Shown here: positions 1 through 7,784 of the stretch, one piece after another
Numbering within the stretch: the first letter of the stretch is position 1
Layout of the letters: each line of letters starts with the position of its first letter
Assembly: GCA_031292215.1 (NCBI GenBank)
Contig: JARLHO010000027.1
Location: forward strand, 1-40,256
Reading direction: 5' to 3'
DNA from: Syntrophobacteraceae bacterium
Lineage (GTDB): Bacteria; Desulfobacterota; Syntrophobacteria; Syntrophobacterales; Syntrophobacteraceae
DNA length: 40,256 bases
Position numbers and translations under genes: made by a program
Notes under the pieces: generated by a model
Seen by the model: the letters and a program-made list of their open reading frames with translations, nothing else
The model's database searches: none
Told to the model about the DNA's origin: nothing

Positions 1-270
1 CGCGTACTGGCGCATGGTCCAGTAGCGGCCCCGGTACATCGTGGGCTGGACGCCGCGGGTAAAGGGAAAGGTTCCCGGATATCCCAGGTCGCGGTCGTAG
101 TCACCGTTTTCCACATCCAAGGGGGTGTAGAGTCTTTCGACAGGAGCGCCCGAGATGGTGGTAAAAACGGGCTTGGCCTCGGGCGATTTGGCTAGCGACC
201 TCGCAAGGGGCCCCTTCTCCCAATTTTTCTTACCGTCTTGTATTTTTTTAAGCGCCTTGTCATCGAACAT
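1..270 (-). CDS. mutA: Methylmalonyl-CoA mutase large subunit, N-terminal part (cut by window edge)
   Basis: The first 90 codons of a B12-dependent methylmalonyl-CoA mutase, which interconverts succinyl-CoA and methylmalonyl-CoA in propionate oxidation or formation. The start is the ATG at 270-268, preceded by a clear GAGGAGG Shine-Dalgarno. The frame stays open to base 1, so the C-terminal part lies outside. The translation contains the family signature YPGTFPFTRGVQ followed by TMYRGRYWTMRQYA, which lies at the entrance of the TIM-barrel substrate domain. The gene points away from the GNAT gene at 699-1211 across a 428-bp spacer holding several palindromes. Known: this is a core enzyme of methylmalonyl-CoA propionate metabolism in Syntrophobacter-like bacteria. 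Whether the B12-binding domain is on the same chain or a separate subunit cannot be seen. Confidence 0.9.
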   Translation of the reverse strand, partial: MFDDKALKKIQDGKKNWEKGPLARSLAKSPEAKPVFTTISGAPVERLYTPLDVENGDYDRDLGYPGTFPFTRGVQPTMYRGRYWTMRQYA

Positions 271-319
271 ACAAGCGACCTCCTCGCAAGGCCAAGTCCA
301 CACCCGGGGGCCTAGATTG

Positions 320-333
320 TGAAAATATTTTCA
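320..333. promoter_or_regulatory. Perfect 14-bp palindrome upstream of the mutase gene
   Basis: TGAAAATATTTTCA is perfectly self-complementary and lies about 50 nt upstream of the mutase start, where a repressor or activator site would be expected. The regulator is unknown. AT-rich palindromes of this size also occur by chance. Confidence 0.3.
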
Positions 334-558
334 GACCGTACCCTTGTACCAGTTGCTCCCCGGCGGGTCAATATCAATTGAGCGCGAACCATCAGGGATG
401 ATCGTACAAGATGTTTGTCTTAAACATAACAATCGATACAGGGGCGCAGCAAGCGGGGGGATTTTGCGCTGCCGGATAAGCGGGGATTATAAGGAAGAGC
501 AGCCGGAGGTGAAAGGAGGTGGCCGATTTATTCTTGTCCCTGGAGCCGGTTATGGTGG

Positions 559-573
559 ATACTTGTCAAGTAT
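559..573. promoter_or_regulatory. 15-bp palindrome in the mutase/GNAT spacer
   Basis: ATACTTG-T-CAAGTAT has 7-bp arms around one base. It is a plausible operator, but it lies nearly 290 nt from the mutase start and downstream of the convergent end of the GNAT gene, so its target is unclear. Confidence 0.25.
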
Positions 574-612
574 ACAGGAAACCTGCTGATGGGCACGGTA
601 GAGCTTCTGGCG

Positions 613-637
613 ATTATCTACACATGCGCCCACTTAT
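613..637. repeat. Isolated MITE terminal-repeat remnant
   Basis: The segment around ACACATGCGCCCACTTA matches the terminal inverted repeat shared by the elements at 26179-26391 and 31482-31698, with a couple of changes in the outer bases (ATTATCTACACATG instead of ATTACCCACACATG). No partner end or internal element sequence is present nearby, so it looks like a scar or a decayed end. Confidence 0.5.
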
Positions 638-698
638 ACAATACCGGAGTAGAGTGGGTACCCACCGCCATCTCGACCCGGGTTTCCGGATGGAAAGA

Positions 699-1211
699 CT
701 AGCCGTCCGCTTTGAATCCGTCGTGGAAAGTCATTGTTCCCTGCGGAATATGTCCGTCGAAAGACAGGGCCAGGAAGACCTCCTCGGGGACCCCCTCAAA
801 CACAAGTCCCGGCGTGTTCTCAAATCCTAATTTTCTGTAGTAATCCGGGTGTCCCACGAGGCAGCATCCCCGAGCATTAAGCCCTCTTAGCCGGGATAGC
901 CCTTCTCGTATCAGCGATTTGCCAATGCCCTGCCGCTGGTGCTCCGGCAATACCGAAACGGGTCCCAGGCCGTACCAGTCTTGGGAGCCGTCAGACATCT
1001 CGACGGGAGAGAAGGCGATATGCCCTGCCGGCTTGCCGTCCGCTTCCGCGACAAGCGATACAGTTAGCGCCCCGGCCGCGCGTAGCGCCGTGATGACAAA
1101 CTGTTCCGTATGATTGCTGATTTCCAGGGTTTTGAACGCAGCAATGATCACTTCGGCTATTGCGGCCTCATCGCCGCTTGTCTCGTTCCTGATAACGATC
1201 TTGGATTTCAT
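699..1211 (-). CDS. GNAT family N-acetyltransferase (YhbS-like)
   Basis: A 170-aa acetyltransferase that would transfer an acetyl group from acetyl-CoA to an unknown amine. The pyrophosphate-binding loop is visible as HQRQGIGKSL (residues 91-100), following beta-strand 4 (GLGPVSVLPE). The C-terminal HPDYYRKLGF (121-130) is typical of the YhbS subgroup. The start is the ATG at 1211, with GAGGAG about 9 nt upstream. It lies 40 nt downstream of cysQ on the same strand, so the two may be co-transcribed. The substrate cannot be inferred. Full length for a single-domain GNAT. Confidence 0.85.
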   Translation of the reverse strand: MKSKIVIRNETSGDEAAIAEVIIAAFKTLEISNHTEQFVITALRAAGALTVSLVAEADGKPAGHIAFSPVEMSDGSQDWYGLGPVSVLPEHQRQGIGKSLIREGLSRLRGLNARGCCLVGHPDYYRKLGFENTPGLVFEGVPEEVFLALSFDGHIPQGTMTFHDGFKADG

Positions 1212-1251
1212 CCCACTGCACTCCTCGTAACAGCTTTTCCAATAGCTGCGG

Positions 1252-2058
1252 CTACAATCGGGGCAACTTCGACGCCGCCTCCAGGATCCCGGTGTTTTTT
1301 AGCCATTCCCTGCTCGAACAAACTATAAATGAGCCGTTTAAAAGGTTTTGCTTGTTGTAGACAAAAAGTTTTCCGGATAAATCGACCATGACGCCCCCTG
1401 CTGCGGTAACGATCGCCTGGCCTGCCGCGGTGTCCCATTCCCAGGTGGGGCCGAACCGGGGATAAAAATCGGCTTCTCCAGCCGCTACCGAACAGAATTT
1501 TAGAGCGCTGCCGCGGTTTATGATCCGGTGGGAGGGAATAAGCGAGAGGAATTGCTCCAACCCGGGGGTGGGATGAGAGCGGCTCCTTACGACCCGCACC
1601 GGTTCATCGGGGGAGATCGGGGAAACCGTTAGCCTTTTGCGCCCGCCCGAAGTTATTTCCCAGCACCCTTCGGATGCGCCGGCAACGAACGCGCGGTCCG
1701 ACACCGGGATGTAGATTATCCCGGCGACTGGCGTGCAGCCCTCTACCAGGGCGATATTTACGGTGAATTCGCCGTTTCTTTTTATAAACTCCTTCGTTCC
1801 GTCGAGCGGATCGACGAGCCAGAACCTGTCCCAATTTTTCCTCGCCTCAAAGGGAATTTCCCGCCCCTCTTCGGAAAGGACAGGAATATCGGGGTAGCGC
1901 TCCCGCAGCGCACCGTCGATTATGGCGTGCGAGCGCAAATCGGCGAGGGTAAGAGGGGAGTGGTCCTGCTTTCGAGTCACCTCGAAATCGGCCCCGTAGA
2001 CTTCCAGGATGGCACGGCCGGCTTCTTTTGCAATTTTTATGAGAAAATCGAAATCCAT
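1252..2058 (-). CDS. cysQ: 3'(2'),5'-bisphosphate nucleotidase CysQ
   Basis: A 268-aa Mg-dependent phosphatase of the inositol monophosphatase superfamily. CysQ removes the 3'-phosphate of PAP or PAPS and so recycles the by-product of sulfate-activation chemistry. The metal-binding motifs are intact: LSEEG (61-65), DPLDGTKEF (83-91) and WEWDTAAG (206-213). The DGTKEF variant and EWDTAAGQAI are characteristic of CysQ rather than of SuhB. The start ATG at 2058 has AAGGGG about 9 nt upstream. It sits 26 nt downstream of the methyltransferase gene and upstream of the GNAT gene, on the same strand. Confidence 0.92.
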   Translation of the reverse strand: MDFDFLIKIAKEAGRAILEVYGADFEVTRKQDHSPLTLADLRSHAIIDGALRERYPDIPVLSEEGREIPFEARKNWDRFWLVDPLDGTKEFIKRNGEFTVNIALVEGCTPVAGIIYIPVSDRAFVAGASEGCWEITSGGRKRLTVSPISPDEPVRVVRSRSHPTPGLEQFLSLIPSHRIINRGSALKFCSVAAGEADFYPRFGPTWEWDTAAGQAIVTAAGGVMVDLSGKLFVYNKQNLLNGSFIVCSSREWLKNTGILEAASKLPRL

Positions 2059-2084
2059 TTTATTTTTCCCCTTGGTCTTTCGCT

Positions 2085-3056
2085 CTATCTTTGCGCCTTA
2101 AGGAACAGGCTTCGGATAAGTTCGAAGTGGTTTCTGTGGTTTCGGATTTTCCACCACACAGATCCCCTTTGCCCGATTGTCCAGGCAGAGCCACCGTCCG
2201 GGTCTTGCGCGCAAACAAGGCGTGCGACGTTGTCTATGCCCGCTCCGGCAAATCTACCCTCGACCGTTCCCCCAAGCCAGTCTTTAGGATCGCAAATATT
2301 CTCCGACCAGGAAAAAGGATCGGATAGGAGTAACTGCGCATCGGTTCCCCGCGCCACACGCCGCGCCTCCTTTATAAGTTCGAAAGGGCCTGAAGTCTTG
2401 TCGATAACATTTAGAGAAGCCACGCAGGCAAAGGAACCGGAGCGAAAGGGAAGCGCTTGGGCATCGGCTACGATAAACTCCACCTTTGCCGAGTCCCACT
2501 CCGGGGGCAGGAAAAAACTTTTTTGCGAGCAGATCAAGCCCTCTTCCTTTATTGGAAAAGCGAGGTTTCGTTCCCTCAAAATGCGCCTGGCCGTTGCAAT
2601 AAAGCTCCTGGAGGCATCTATGCCGATAACCAGGTCGCACTTTGCAGACATCTCAAAGCAGAACCTTCCCGTGGCGCAACCGGCGTCGAGGGCCGCCCCT
2701 GAGACCGGCGCGATTTGTTCGGCCCACTGCGAATAGGCCTTCGTTGCGTCCGGGTCCCCGAAAAGATCGGCGTAATGGGACCAAAGATAGGCCGAGAGCA
2801 CCTCGGGCGTCTCGTAGGCAGAGGTCGCGGGGGGGATGTCCCCTACTTTTCCACTCTTTACTTTTTCCTCATTACTCTTGCAAATCGTAAGGCATGCGAT
2901 TCCCTCGCTTATCGGGTAAGTCTTCCCGCAGCCTCCGCACTCCAGGCGACCATCGAGTATCTCCTCGCCAGGGCATCGAGAATCCTCTAGATGAAGGCAA
3001 TTTTCCTCGGGGAGGCACTCAGGGCATATCAAAAACTTCAGGATTTGGCGTTTCAC
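2085..3056 (-). CDS. SAM-dependent methyltransferase with N-terminal zinc ribbon
   Basis: A 323-aa protein. Residues 1-60 form a Trm112-like zinc ribbon with Cys pairs at 11/14 and 40/43. Residues about 95-270 are a class I methyltransferase with SAM-binding motif I LDAGCATGRF (123-132) and an acidic end to beta-2 (IGIDASR). The best frame begins with GTG at 3056, without a clear Shine-Dalgarno, so the start is uncertain; it includes the first Cys pair, which supports it. Such zinc-ribbon methyltransferases act on RNA bases, quinones or small molecules; the substrate here is unknown. First gene of a probable minus-strand unit with cysQ and the GNAT gene. Confidence 0.8.
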   Translation of the reverse strand: MKRQILKFLICPECLPEENCLHLEDSRCPGEEILDGRLECGGCGKTYPISEGIACLTICKSNEEKVKSGKVGDIPPATSAYETPEVLSAYLWSHYADLFGDPDATKAYSQWAEQIAPVSGAALDAGCATGRFCFEMSAKCDLVIGIDASRSFIATARRILRERNLAFPIKEEGLICSQKSFFLPPEWDSAKVEFIVADAQALPFRSGSFACVASLNVIDKTSGPFELIKEARRVARGTDAQLLLSDPFSWSENICDPKDWLGGTVEGRFAGAGIDNVARLVCAQDPDGGSAWTIGQRGSVWWKIRNHRNHFELIRSLFLKAQR

Positions 3057-3344
3057 AACATTTTAAGCCAATAGTAAAGGAGTACGGGTTGATGCCAAAC
3101 ACTCGAGCGGATAAAACGGCGCGCGCGCCATTTTTTAACCACGGTAAGCACCGGCCGGCCTTGTGGCGACAGTCGCCTGACGCTTTGGTCCTCATGCCGA
3201 TTTTATCATTGAATAACCCCCAAACCGCCATTATATAAGAGAGCGCTTTGCAATACATGACCTGCGCCGGGGGAAAATGATAATGTAAAGAGAAATGTTG
3301 TCAAGAAGACAAAAACAGGAAGAACTGCATCAGGGAGGAAACAA

Positions 3345-3932
3345 ATGGCGGAAACCGAACTGCCGAACCCGCGGGAGATCGAAGAACTAAAGGAAAAAAA
3401 GTTTAACACAATCGTTGCCATGATCACCGCGGTTTATGCGGTTATTTTGGCCTTATCGTCTCTTGGCGGAAATCACGCCATGAAAGAAATGCTTCTTTCA
3501 CAGCAGCAGGCCTCGGACCAGTGGGCCTTCTACCAGGCCAAGTCGATACGGGAGCACCTCTACAAGAGCCAGAAGACGATACTCGAAAACGAAATAACGC
3601 TACTATCCGGCAGCCTTGGCGCGGAGGCGACGGCGAAGGCCCGCGCTGCCGTAAAGGAGCTTGGAGACCAGGAAGCCAAGTACGGGAAAGATAAGAAGGA
3701 AATCATGCACAAAGCCAGAGAGCTGGAAAACGACAGGGATAAAAGCAAGGCAAAGGACCCCTACTTCGAATACGCCGAGGTGCTGCTCCAGTTGGCCATA
3801 ATCCTGGCCTCGGTATCCATATTGGCGGACAGCTTCGCGGTATTTTCCTTTTCGCTCCTGTTTGCCCTGGCCGGGACCTTCATGTGCGCAAACGGGTATC
3901 TGCAGTTTCTAGCGATCCCCTTTATACAGTAA
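3345..3932 (+). CDS. DUF4337-like membrane protein
   Basis: A 195-aa protein of unknown function. A membrane segment lies at about residues 20-42 (FNTIVAMITAVYAVILALSS), followed by GGNHAMKEMLLSQQQASDQW, a charged helical region likely to form a coiled coil (about 55-135), and two or three hydrophobic segments at the C-terminus (140-195). This arrangement and the N-AMKEMLLSQQ-ASDQWAFYQ-KS segment match the DUF4337 family. The start ATG follows GGGAGG with about 7 nt spacing. It is transcribed alone, between two minus-strand units. Confidence 0.75.
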   Translation: MAETELPNPREIEELKEKKFNTIVAMITAVYAVILALSSLGGNHAMKEMLLSQQQASDQWAFYQAKSIREHLYKSQKTILENEITLLSGSLGAEATAKARAAVKELGDQEAKYGKDKKEIMHKARELENDRDKSKAKDPYFEYAEVLLQLAIILASVSILADSFAVFSFSLLFALAGTFMCANGYLQFLAIPFIQ

Positions 3933-4107
3933 TCGAGCTGGATTCTTAGAAGTCCTTGCCCCGGGCTTCCCATAATCCTGCAATATGTCGATCGTCTCAG
4001 CGGCGGCGCCGCTTTATAATCGGCCGGGCAAGGGGTCGCGCCCGATGTCCTGGCTCCTGCGCCACATCCGGCGAGGCCACTGCAAACCTTCCTTTACGGC
4101 GTCCCCC

Positions 4108-5085
4108 CTAAGCTGTAGCTTTTTCCGGCTCCGGTGTCTGCCTTATATGCAGCAGCTCGGGTTTTTTAAGGATTACGCGGGTATCTGCCGGGACGGACTC
4201 GGTTATCCATACGTTTCCGCCGATTATCGACCGTGCCCCGATAATTGTCTTTCCACCCAGGATGGTCGCTCCCGCATAGATTATCACATCGTCTTCGATG
4301 GTGGGGTGGCGCTTTTTGTCTCTTAGCAGATCGCCGGCATCGCGCGGTAGCGATAGAGCGCCAAGGGTTACTCCCTGGTAGAGCCGTACCCGGTCGCCGA
4401 TCTCGGTGGTCTCGCCTATGACAACTCCTGTGCCGTGATCGATAAAGAAGCTCTCCCCGATGTGGGCGCCCGGGTGGATGTCTATGCCGGTCACGCTGTG
4501 GGCGTATTCGGTAACGATGCGGGGAATGAGGGGGATTTGTTGTTCCCACAGGTGATGAGCTATCCGGTGGACGGTTACCGCAAAAAGCCCCGGATAGCTG
4601 AAAATTATTTCATCGTAGCTCTTGGCGGCGGGATCTCCCTGGTATGCGGCGCGCACGTCGGCTGCCAGCATAAGACGAAGCGAGGGAAGATCTCTCATGA
4701 AGTTTAGCGTCGCTTTCTGGCCCGACTCTTCACAGTGTACGCACGGCAAATCGTGGCGGATACAGTCGTGGCGAAGAGCCAGGGTCAGTTGCTCCGACAT
4801 CAGTTCGAAAAGCTCGGTGGCCTCCTGGCCCAGGTAGAAATCGAGATTGAACTTGTCGAGCCGCCCTTTAAGGAAATACCCCGGGTAGAGCAACCTCTTT
4901 GCCCGGTCCACTATGTCCACTACGGCTTCCTTGGAGGGGATCGGCTCGGGTCCCACATGGTCGAAGCACACGCCGTTGGAGCAGGTGGCCGCAAGTTTTT
5001 CCACGATCCGCGGGACCTCTTCCCGGAAAAGGATTTCCGAAGCTATTTCAGTTTTGCAATTGTTGAAAATACGTTTATCGCCCAT
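4108..5085 (-). CDS. cysE: Serine O-acetyltransferase (CysE, EpsC type)
   Basis: A 325-aa enzyme making O-acetylserine from serine and acetyl-CoA, the first committed step of cysteine synthesis. The N-terminal helical domain is followed by a left-handed beta-helix of hexapeptide repeats (GIDIHPGAHIGESFFIDHG, then GVVIGETTEIGD and a further set ending in IIGGNVWITESVP). The active-site segments SVTGIDIHPGAHIG and DHGTGVVIGET are intact. The longer frame opens with TTG at 5118, directly against an AAAGGAG and so too close; the ATG at 5085 has an AGGTGG just upstream and is preferred. It lies 84 nt downstream of nifS, so cysteine supply appears tied to the desulfurase that consumes it. Confidence 0.9.
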   Translation of the reverse strand: MGDKRIFNNCKTEIASEILFREEVPRIVEKLAATCSNGVCFDHVGPEPIPSKEAVVDIVDRAKRLLYPGYFLKGRLDKFNLDFYLGQEATELFELMSEQLTLALRHDCIRHDLPCVHCEESGQKATLNFMRDLPSLRLMLAADVRAAYQGDPAAKSYDEIIFSYPGLFAVTVHRIAHHLWEQQIPLIPRIVTEYAHSVTGIDIHPGAHIGESFFIDHGTGVVIGETTEIGDRVRLYQGVTLGALSLPRDAGDLLRDKKRHPTIEDDVIIYAGATILGGKTIIGARSIIGGNVWITESVPADTRVILKKPELLHIRQTPEPEKATA

Positions 5086-5169
5086 GGCCCACCTGGAAGA
5101 AAAGAAACAGGGCCGCAACTCCTTTTGAGAGCGCCGGCCCGGTAGCGGAAGAATAACTGTTTTTTTGGC

Positions 5170-6351
5170 TCATCCCTGCCCGCACAACCGGGGGCCCATT
5201 TTCCAATAGGGAGACATGCCCCTTAGGGTTTCGATTATGGGGGGTAATTTTTCGATTACAAAATCGATTTCGTCTTCGGTATTGTAGATGCTCAGGCTGA
5301 ACCTGATCGATCCATGGGCCATGGTAAAGGGAATGCCCATGGCCCGCAGGACGTGGGAAGGCTGCAGGGACCCGGAGGTGCAGGCAGACCCGGAAGAGGC
5401 GCAGATCCCGTATTGGTCCATCATGAGAAGGATGCCTTCTCCTTCGACGAATTCAAAGCTGATGTTGCTCGTGTTGGGCAGCCGGTTGGTCCTGTCGCCG
5501 TTTACCTTGGTATTGGGGACGATGCTGAGGATGGCGTTTTCCAGCCTGTCGCGCAGCCCCTTAACGAAGGTATTTTCCATTTCCAAATTCTTTAGAGCCA
5601 GCTCGGCGGCGACACCCAGCGCTATGATGCTCGAGGTCGCCTCGGTGCCCCCGCGCCTTCCCCGCTCCTGGTGGCCGCCCAGCAGGAAGGGCGAAAACTT
5701 GGTGCCCTTTCGCAGGTAGAGAACGCCGATCCCCTTGGGCGCGTGGAGCTTGTGGCCGGAAAGCGAGAGCATGTCGATAGGGGTCTTTGCCAAATCGATT
5801 GCGATTTTTCCAACCGCCTGGACCGCGTCGGTATGGAAGAGAATATTGCGTTCCCGGGCGATTTCGGCCGCTTTTTCCAACGGAAATATCACCCCGGTTT
5901 CATTGTTGGCCCACATAAGGCTTACCAGCGCCGTGTCGGGGGTAAGCGCGCGCTTATACTGCTCAAGGTCGAGACGTCCTTCGGCATCGACTGGCAACTC
6001 GCTCACCCGGTAGCCCTGGGTGGCCAGTTGGGCGCAAACCGCGCGTATCGCCGGATGTTCGACCCGGCTGGTCACGATGTGCTTTTTGTCCGGATGCCTG
6101 GAGAGCGCCGAGTGAATGGCGGTGTTGTCGCTTTCCGTGCCGCAGCTCGTAAAGACGATTTCCTCGGGGGATGCGCCCAGAAGAGCCGAGACCTGCTCGC
6201 GCGCCTTCCTAACCTCTTTCATCACCTGGCCCCCGAAAGAGTGCATGCTCGAAGGATTCCCGTAGAGTTCATGGAAATAGGGGAGCATCGCTTCGACCAC
6301 TTCCGGGGCTACGCTCGTAGTCGCATTGTTGTCCATGTAGACCGGTTTCAC
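5170..6351 (-). CDS. nifS: Cysteine desulfurase NifS
   Basis: A 393-aa PLP enzyme that removes sulfur from cysteine and passes it to the NifU scaffold. It begins with the family signature YMDNNATT. The PLP lysine is in SGHKLHAPKG (about K201) and the catalytic loop Cys is in SSGSACTSGS (about C324). The best start is a GTG at 6351, with GAGGAGG 7 nt upstream inside the end of nifU; the GTGA overlap (6348-6351) is a classic translational coupling. A longer frame is open upstream but has no start signal and overlaps nifU heavily. Confidence 0.93.
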   Translation of the reverse strand: MKPVYMDNNATTSVAPEVVEAMLPYFHELYGNPSSMHSFGGQVMKEVRKAREQVSALLGASPEEIVFTSCGTESDNTAIHSALSRHPDKKHIVTSRVEHPAIRAVCAQLATQGYRVSELPVDAEGRLDLEQYKRALTPDTALVSLMWANNETGVIFPLEKAAEIARERNILFHTDAVQAVGKIAIDLAKTPIDMLSLSGHKLHAPKGIGVLYLRKGTKFSPFLLGGHQERGRRGGTEATSSIIALGVAAELALKNLEMENTFVKGLRDRLENAILSIVPNTKVNGDRTNRLPNTSNISFEFVEGEGILLMMDQYGICASSGSACTSGSLQPSHVLRAMGIPFTMAHGSIRFSLSIYNTEDEIDFVIEKLPPIIETLRGMSPYWKMGPRLCGQG

Positions 6352-7178
6352 GCCGACACCTCCTCTACGACAAGCTCGGGCCACACCAGTTCGCGCAGCT
6401 TTACCTCGACGAAATTTTTGAGCGTCTGGTTGGATGCCTGGCAGGAGGAGCATGCGCCCCGTGTTGCGACCATTACCCGATTTCCCACCACGTCCACCAA
6501 CTCGATATCGCCGCCGTCGTGTTTTAGCGCCGGCCGGATCTCGCGCTCAAGCGTTTCCTCGATCATCTTGATCTTCTTGATATTGGAGAGCTTGGGCATG
6601 GAGGGCAAAGCCCCGCCGGCCTCGGCCAGCACATGATCGATTATCTCCTGGATCAGCGGATGGCAGTTTCCGCAGCCGCCTCCCGCCTTGGTGTAATTGG
6701 TCACATCTTCGACTGTCGCCAGCCGGTTCTCGCGCACGGCCCGCTCAATTTCCTTTTGGGTCACCCCGAAGCACTCGCAAACGATCTTGTCTTCTTCGGC
6801 CTGGACAGGTGCGCCCTTATAAAAAGAGATGGCCTGTTCGAGGGCTTCCCGCCCGAGGACCGAGCAGTGCATTTTTTCCTCCGGCAGTCCGCCGAGGTAG
6901 TTTGCAATGTCCTGGTTGGTGACTTTGGCGGCCTCATCGACGGTCATCCCCTTTACCATTTCGGTCATGGCCGAGGCCGAAGCTATGGCGCTCGCGCATC
7001 CGAACGTTTTAAACTTCGCCTCCAGGATCCTGCCGTTTTCATCGAGTTTAAAGGTGAACTTCAAGGCGTCCCCGCAGGCAATCGATCCAACTTCCGCAAC
7101 CCCGTCGGGATTTTCGATTTCCCCAACGTTTCGAGGGTTGAGAAAATGCTCTTTGACTTTATCAGTGTAGTCCCACAT
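6348..7178 (-). CDS. nifU: Fe-S cluster scaffold protein NifU
   Basis: A 276-aa three-domain NifU. Residues 1-125 are the IscU-like scaffold, with three cluster-ligand cysteines at 35, 61 and 105. Residues about 130-180 are a BFD-type [2Fe-2S] domain (C134, C136, C169, C172). Residues about 205-276 are the C-terminal Nfu domain with GACSSC (243/246). All expected cysteines are present. GGGAGG precedes the ATG at 7178. First gene of nifU-nifS-cysE. No nitrogenase genes are in view, so it may be a general Fe-S system, as in many anaerobes, rather than nitrogen-fixation specific. Confidence 0.94.
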   Translation of the reverse strand: MWDYTDKVKEHFLNPRNVGEIENPDGVAEVGSIACGDALKFTFKLDENGRILEAKFKTFGCASAIASASAMTEMVKGMTVDEAAKVTNQDIANYLGGLPEEKMHCSVLGREALEQAISFYKGAPVQAEEDKIVCECFGVTQKEIERAVRENRLATVEDVTNYTKAGGGCGNCHPLIQEIIDHVLAEAGGALPSMPKLSNIKKIKMIEETLEREIRPALKHDGGDIELVDVVGNRVMVATRGACSSCQASNQTLKNFVEVKLRELVWPELVVEEVSA

Positions 7179-7215
7179 GTACAGTCCCTCCCGCTACTCC
7201 GTATTATCTCGCCAC

Positions 7216-7221
7216 ATTATA
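7216..7221 (-). promoter_or_regulatory. Possible -10 element for nifU-nifS-cysE
   Basis: On the minus strand TATAAT sits about 40 nt upstream of the nifU start in an AT-rich setting. No good -35 hexamer is seen at 16-18 nt, so this is a weak prediction; activator dependence would be consistent with that. Confidence 0.35.
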
Positions 7222-7313
7222 ACTATAAGCGATCCCCGGCAGGCAGCAAATAGAGTAATATCTAGATAAATTTTTTCGAACTTACAATTTTAACAAAACT
7301 TGGCGCGAGTTGG

Positions 7314-7432
7314 AATGAAAAAACCACCAAGGAGTCCCGGAGGGCGCAGCCTTTTTGACCGGCCGTCGTCTCCCGGCCGGTCAAAAAAAGAGTTTTCCTC
7401 TGTGCCTCCGTGTCTCTGTGGTCTGATTTTCA
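7314..7432. repeat. Large imperfect palindromic element with a perfect 14-bp core
   Basis: Centre: TTTTTGACCGGCCG (7352-7365), an 8-nt loop, then CGGCCGGTCAAAAA (7374-7387). Outside the core the arms continue to match imperfectly: GAAAAAACCACCAAGGAG on the left against the complement of CTCTGTGGTCTGATTTTC on the right. A hairpin of about 119 nt results. On neither strand is the hairpin followed by a T-run, so it is not a standard terminator; it resembles a REP or palindromic mobile repeat. It lies between the divergent nifU and fhs units. Confidence 0.6.
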
Positions 7433-7660
7433 CTTACCCGGGTGTAGCGCAAGTACATGAAAGAGGGCGGCGACCCCTTTTTAAGACCTCGTCCCACGCC
7501 CTCGATATCCCGACTTTTTCCTTGACAAAACCCGCAGCCCTACACTAATTTTCGCGATGGCCTTTCGTTCTTTCTCAGGCTCTGCGCCTGCAACTATTCC
7601 GCAGCACCGACCACTTGTAAATTGCCGGATTTTCTTAACCGCCGCTTAAAGGTTTGCACA

Positions 7661-7691
7661 GGACCGATAAGCCTTAGGAGGCGAGCGGTCC
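7661..7691 (+). promoter_or_regulatory. Nested stem-loop in the fhs leader
   Basis: GGACCG (7661-7666) pairs with CGGTCC (7686-7691). Inside it GCCT-TAGG-AGGC (7671-7682) forms a second hairpin. It lies about 95 nt upstream of the fhs start and could be part of an untranslated regulatory leader. It does not match the THF or ZTP riboswitch consensus as I know them. Confidence 0.35.
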
Positions 7692-7784
7692 GGCTAAATT
7701 GAGGTTTTAGTGGGTGAGTGAAACCCTTTCCTTGCCTTGGTTCTTACTGAAAGACAAAAATTTCAAACGGAGGTTAAATCGAAC

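Larger units (their letters stand above)
271..698. other. Gene-free spacer with palindromes and a MITE end remnant
   Basis: No convincing gene. It holds the leader of the mutase gene with the 14-bp palindrome TGAAAATATTTTCA (320-333), an ATGTTT/AAACAT inverted repeat (411-427), the 15-bp palindrome ATACTTG-T-CAAGTAT (559-573), and a piece at 613-637 matching the terminal repeat of the MITE-like elements at 26179 and 31482. Open frames here lack family features. Confidence 0.5.
7179..7784. other. Divergent nifU/fhs intergenic region
   Basis: Holds the nifU promoter region, the large palindrome at 7314-7432 and a structured leader before fhs at 7661-7691. No supported gene; open frames here are short and lack start signals. 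Confidence 0.5.

Noticed and set aside
1927-2736. Long plus-strand ORF opposite cysQ and the methyltransferase
   Set aside because: It is an antisense shadow of two well-supported genes, with low-complexity, non-family sequence.
5086-5118. TTG start for cysE
   Set aside because: The Shine-Dalgarno directly abuts it, which is too close, and the extra residues are not family-like.
5170-7178. Nitrogen-fixation gene cluster
   Set aside because: Only nifU, nifS and cysE are present; without nitrogenase genes a general Fe-S role is equally likely.
7352-7387. Bidirectional intrinsic terminator
   Set aside because: The T and A runs are inside the stem; neither strand has T residues after the hairpin.
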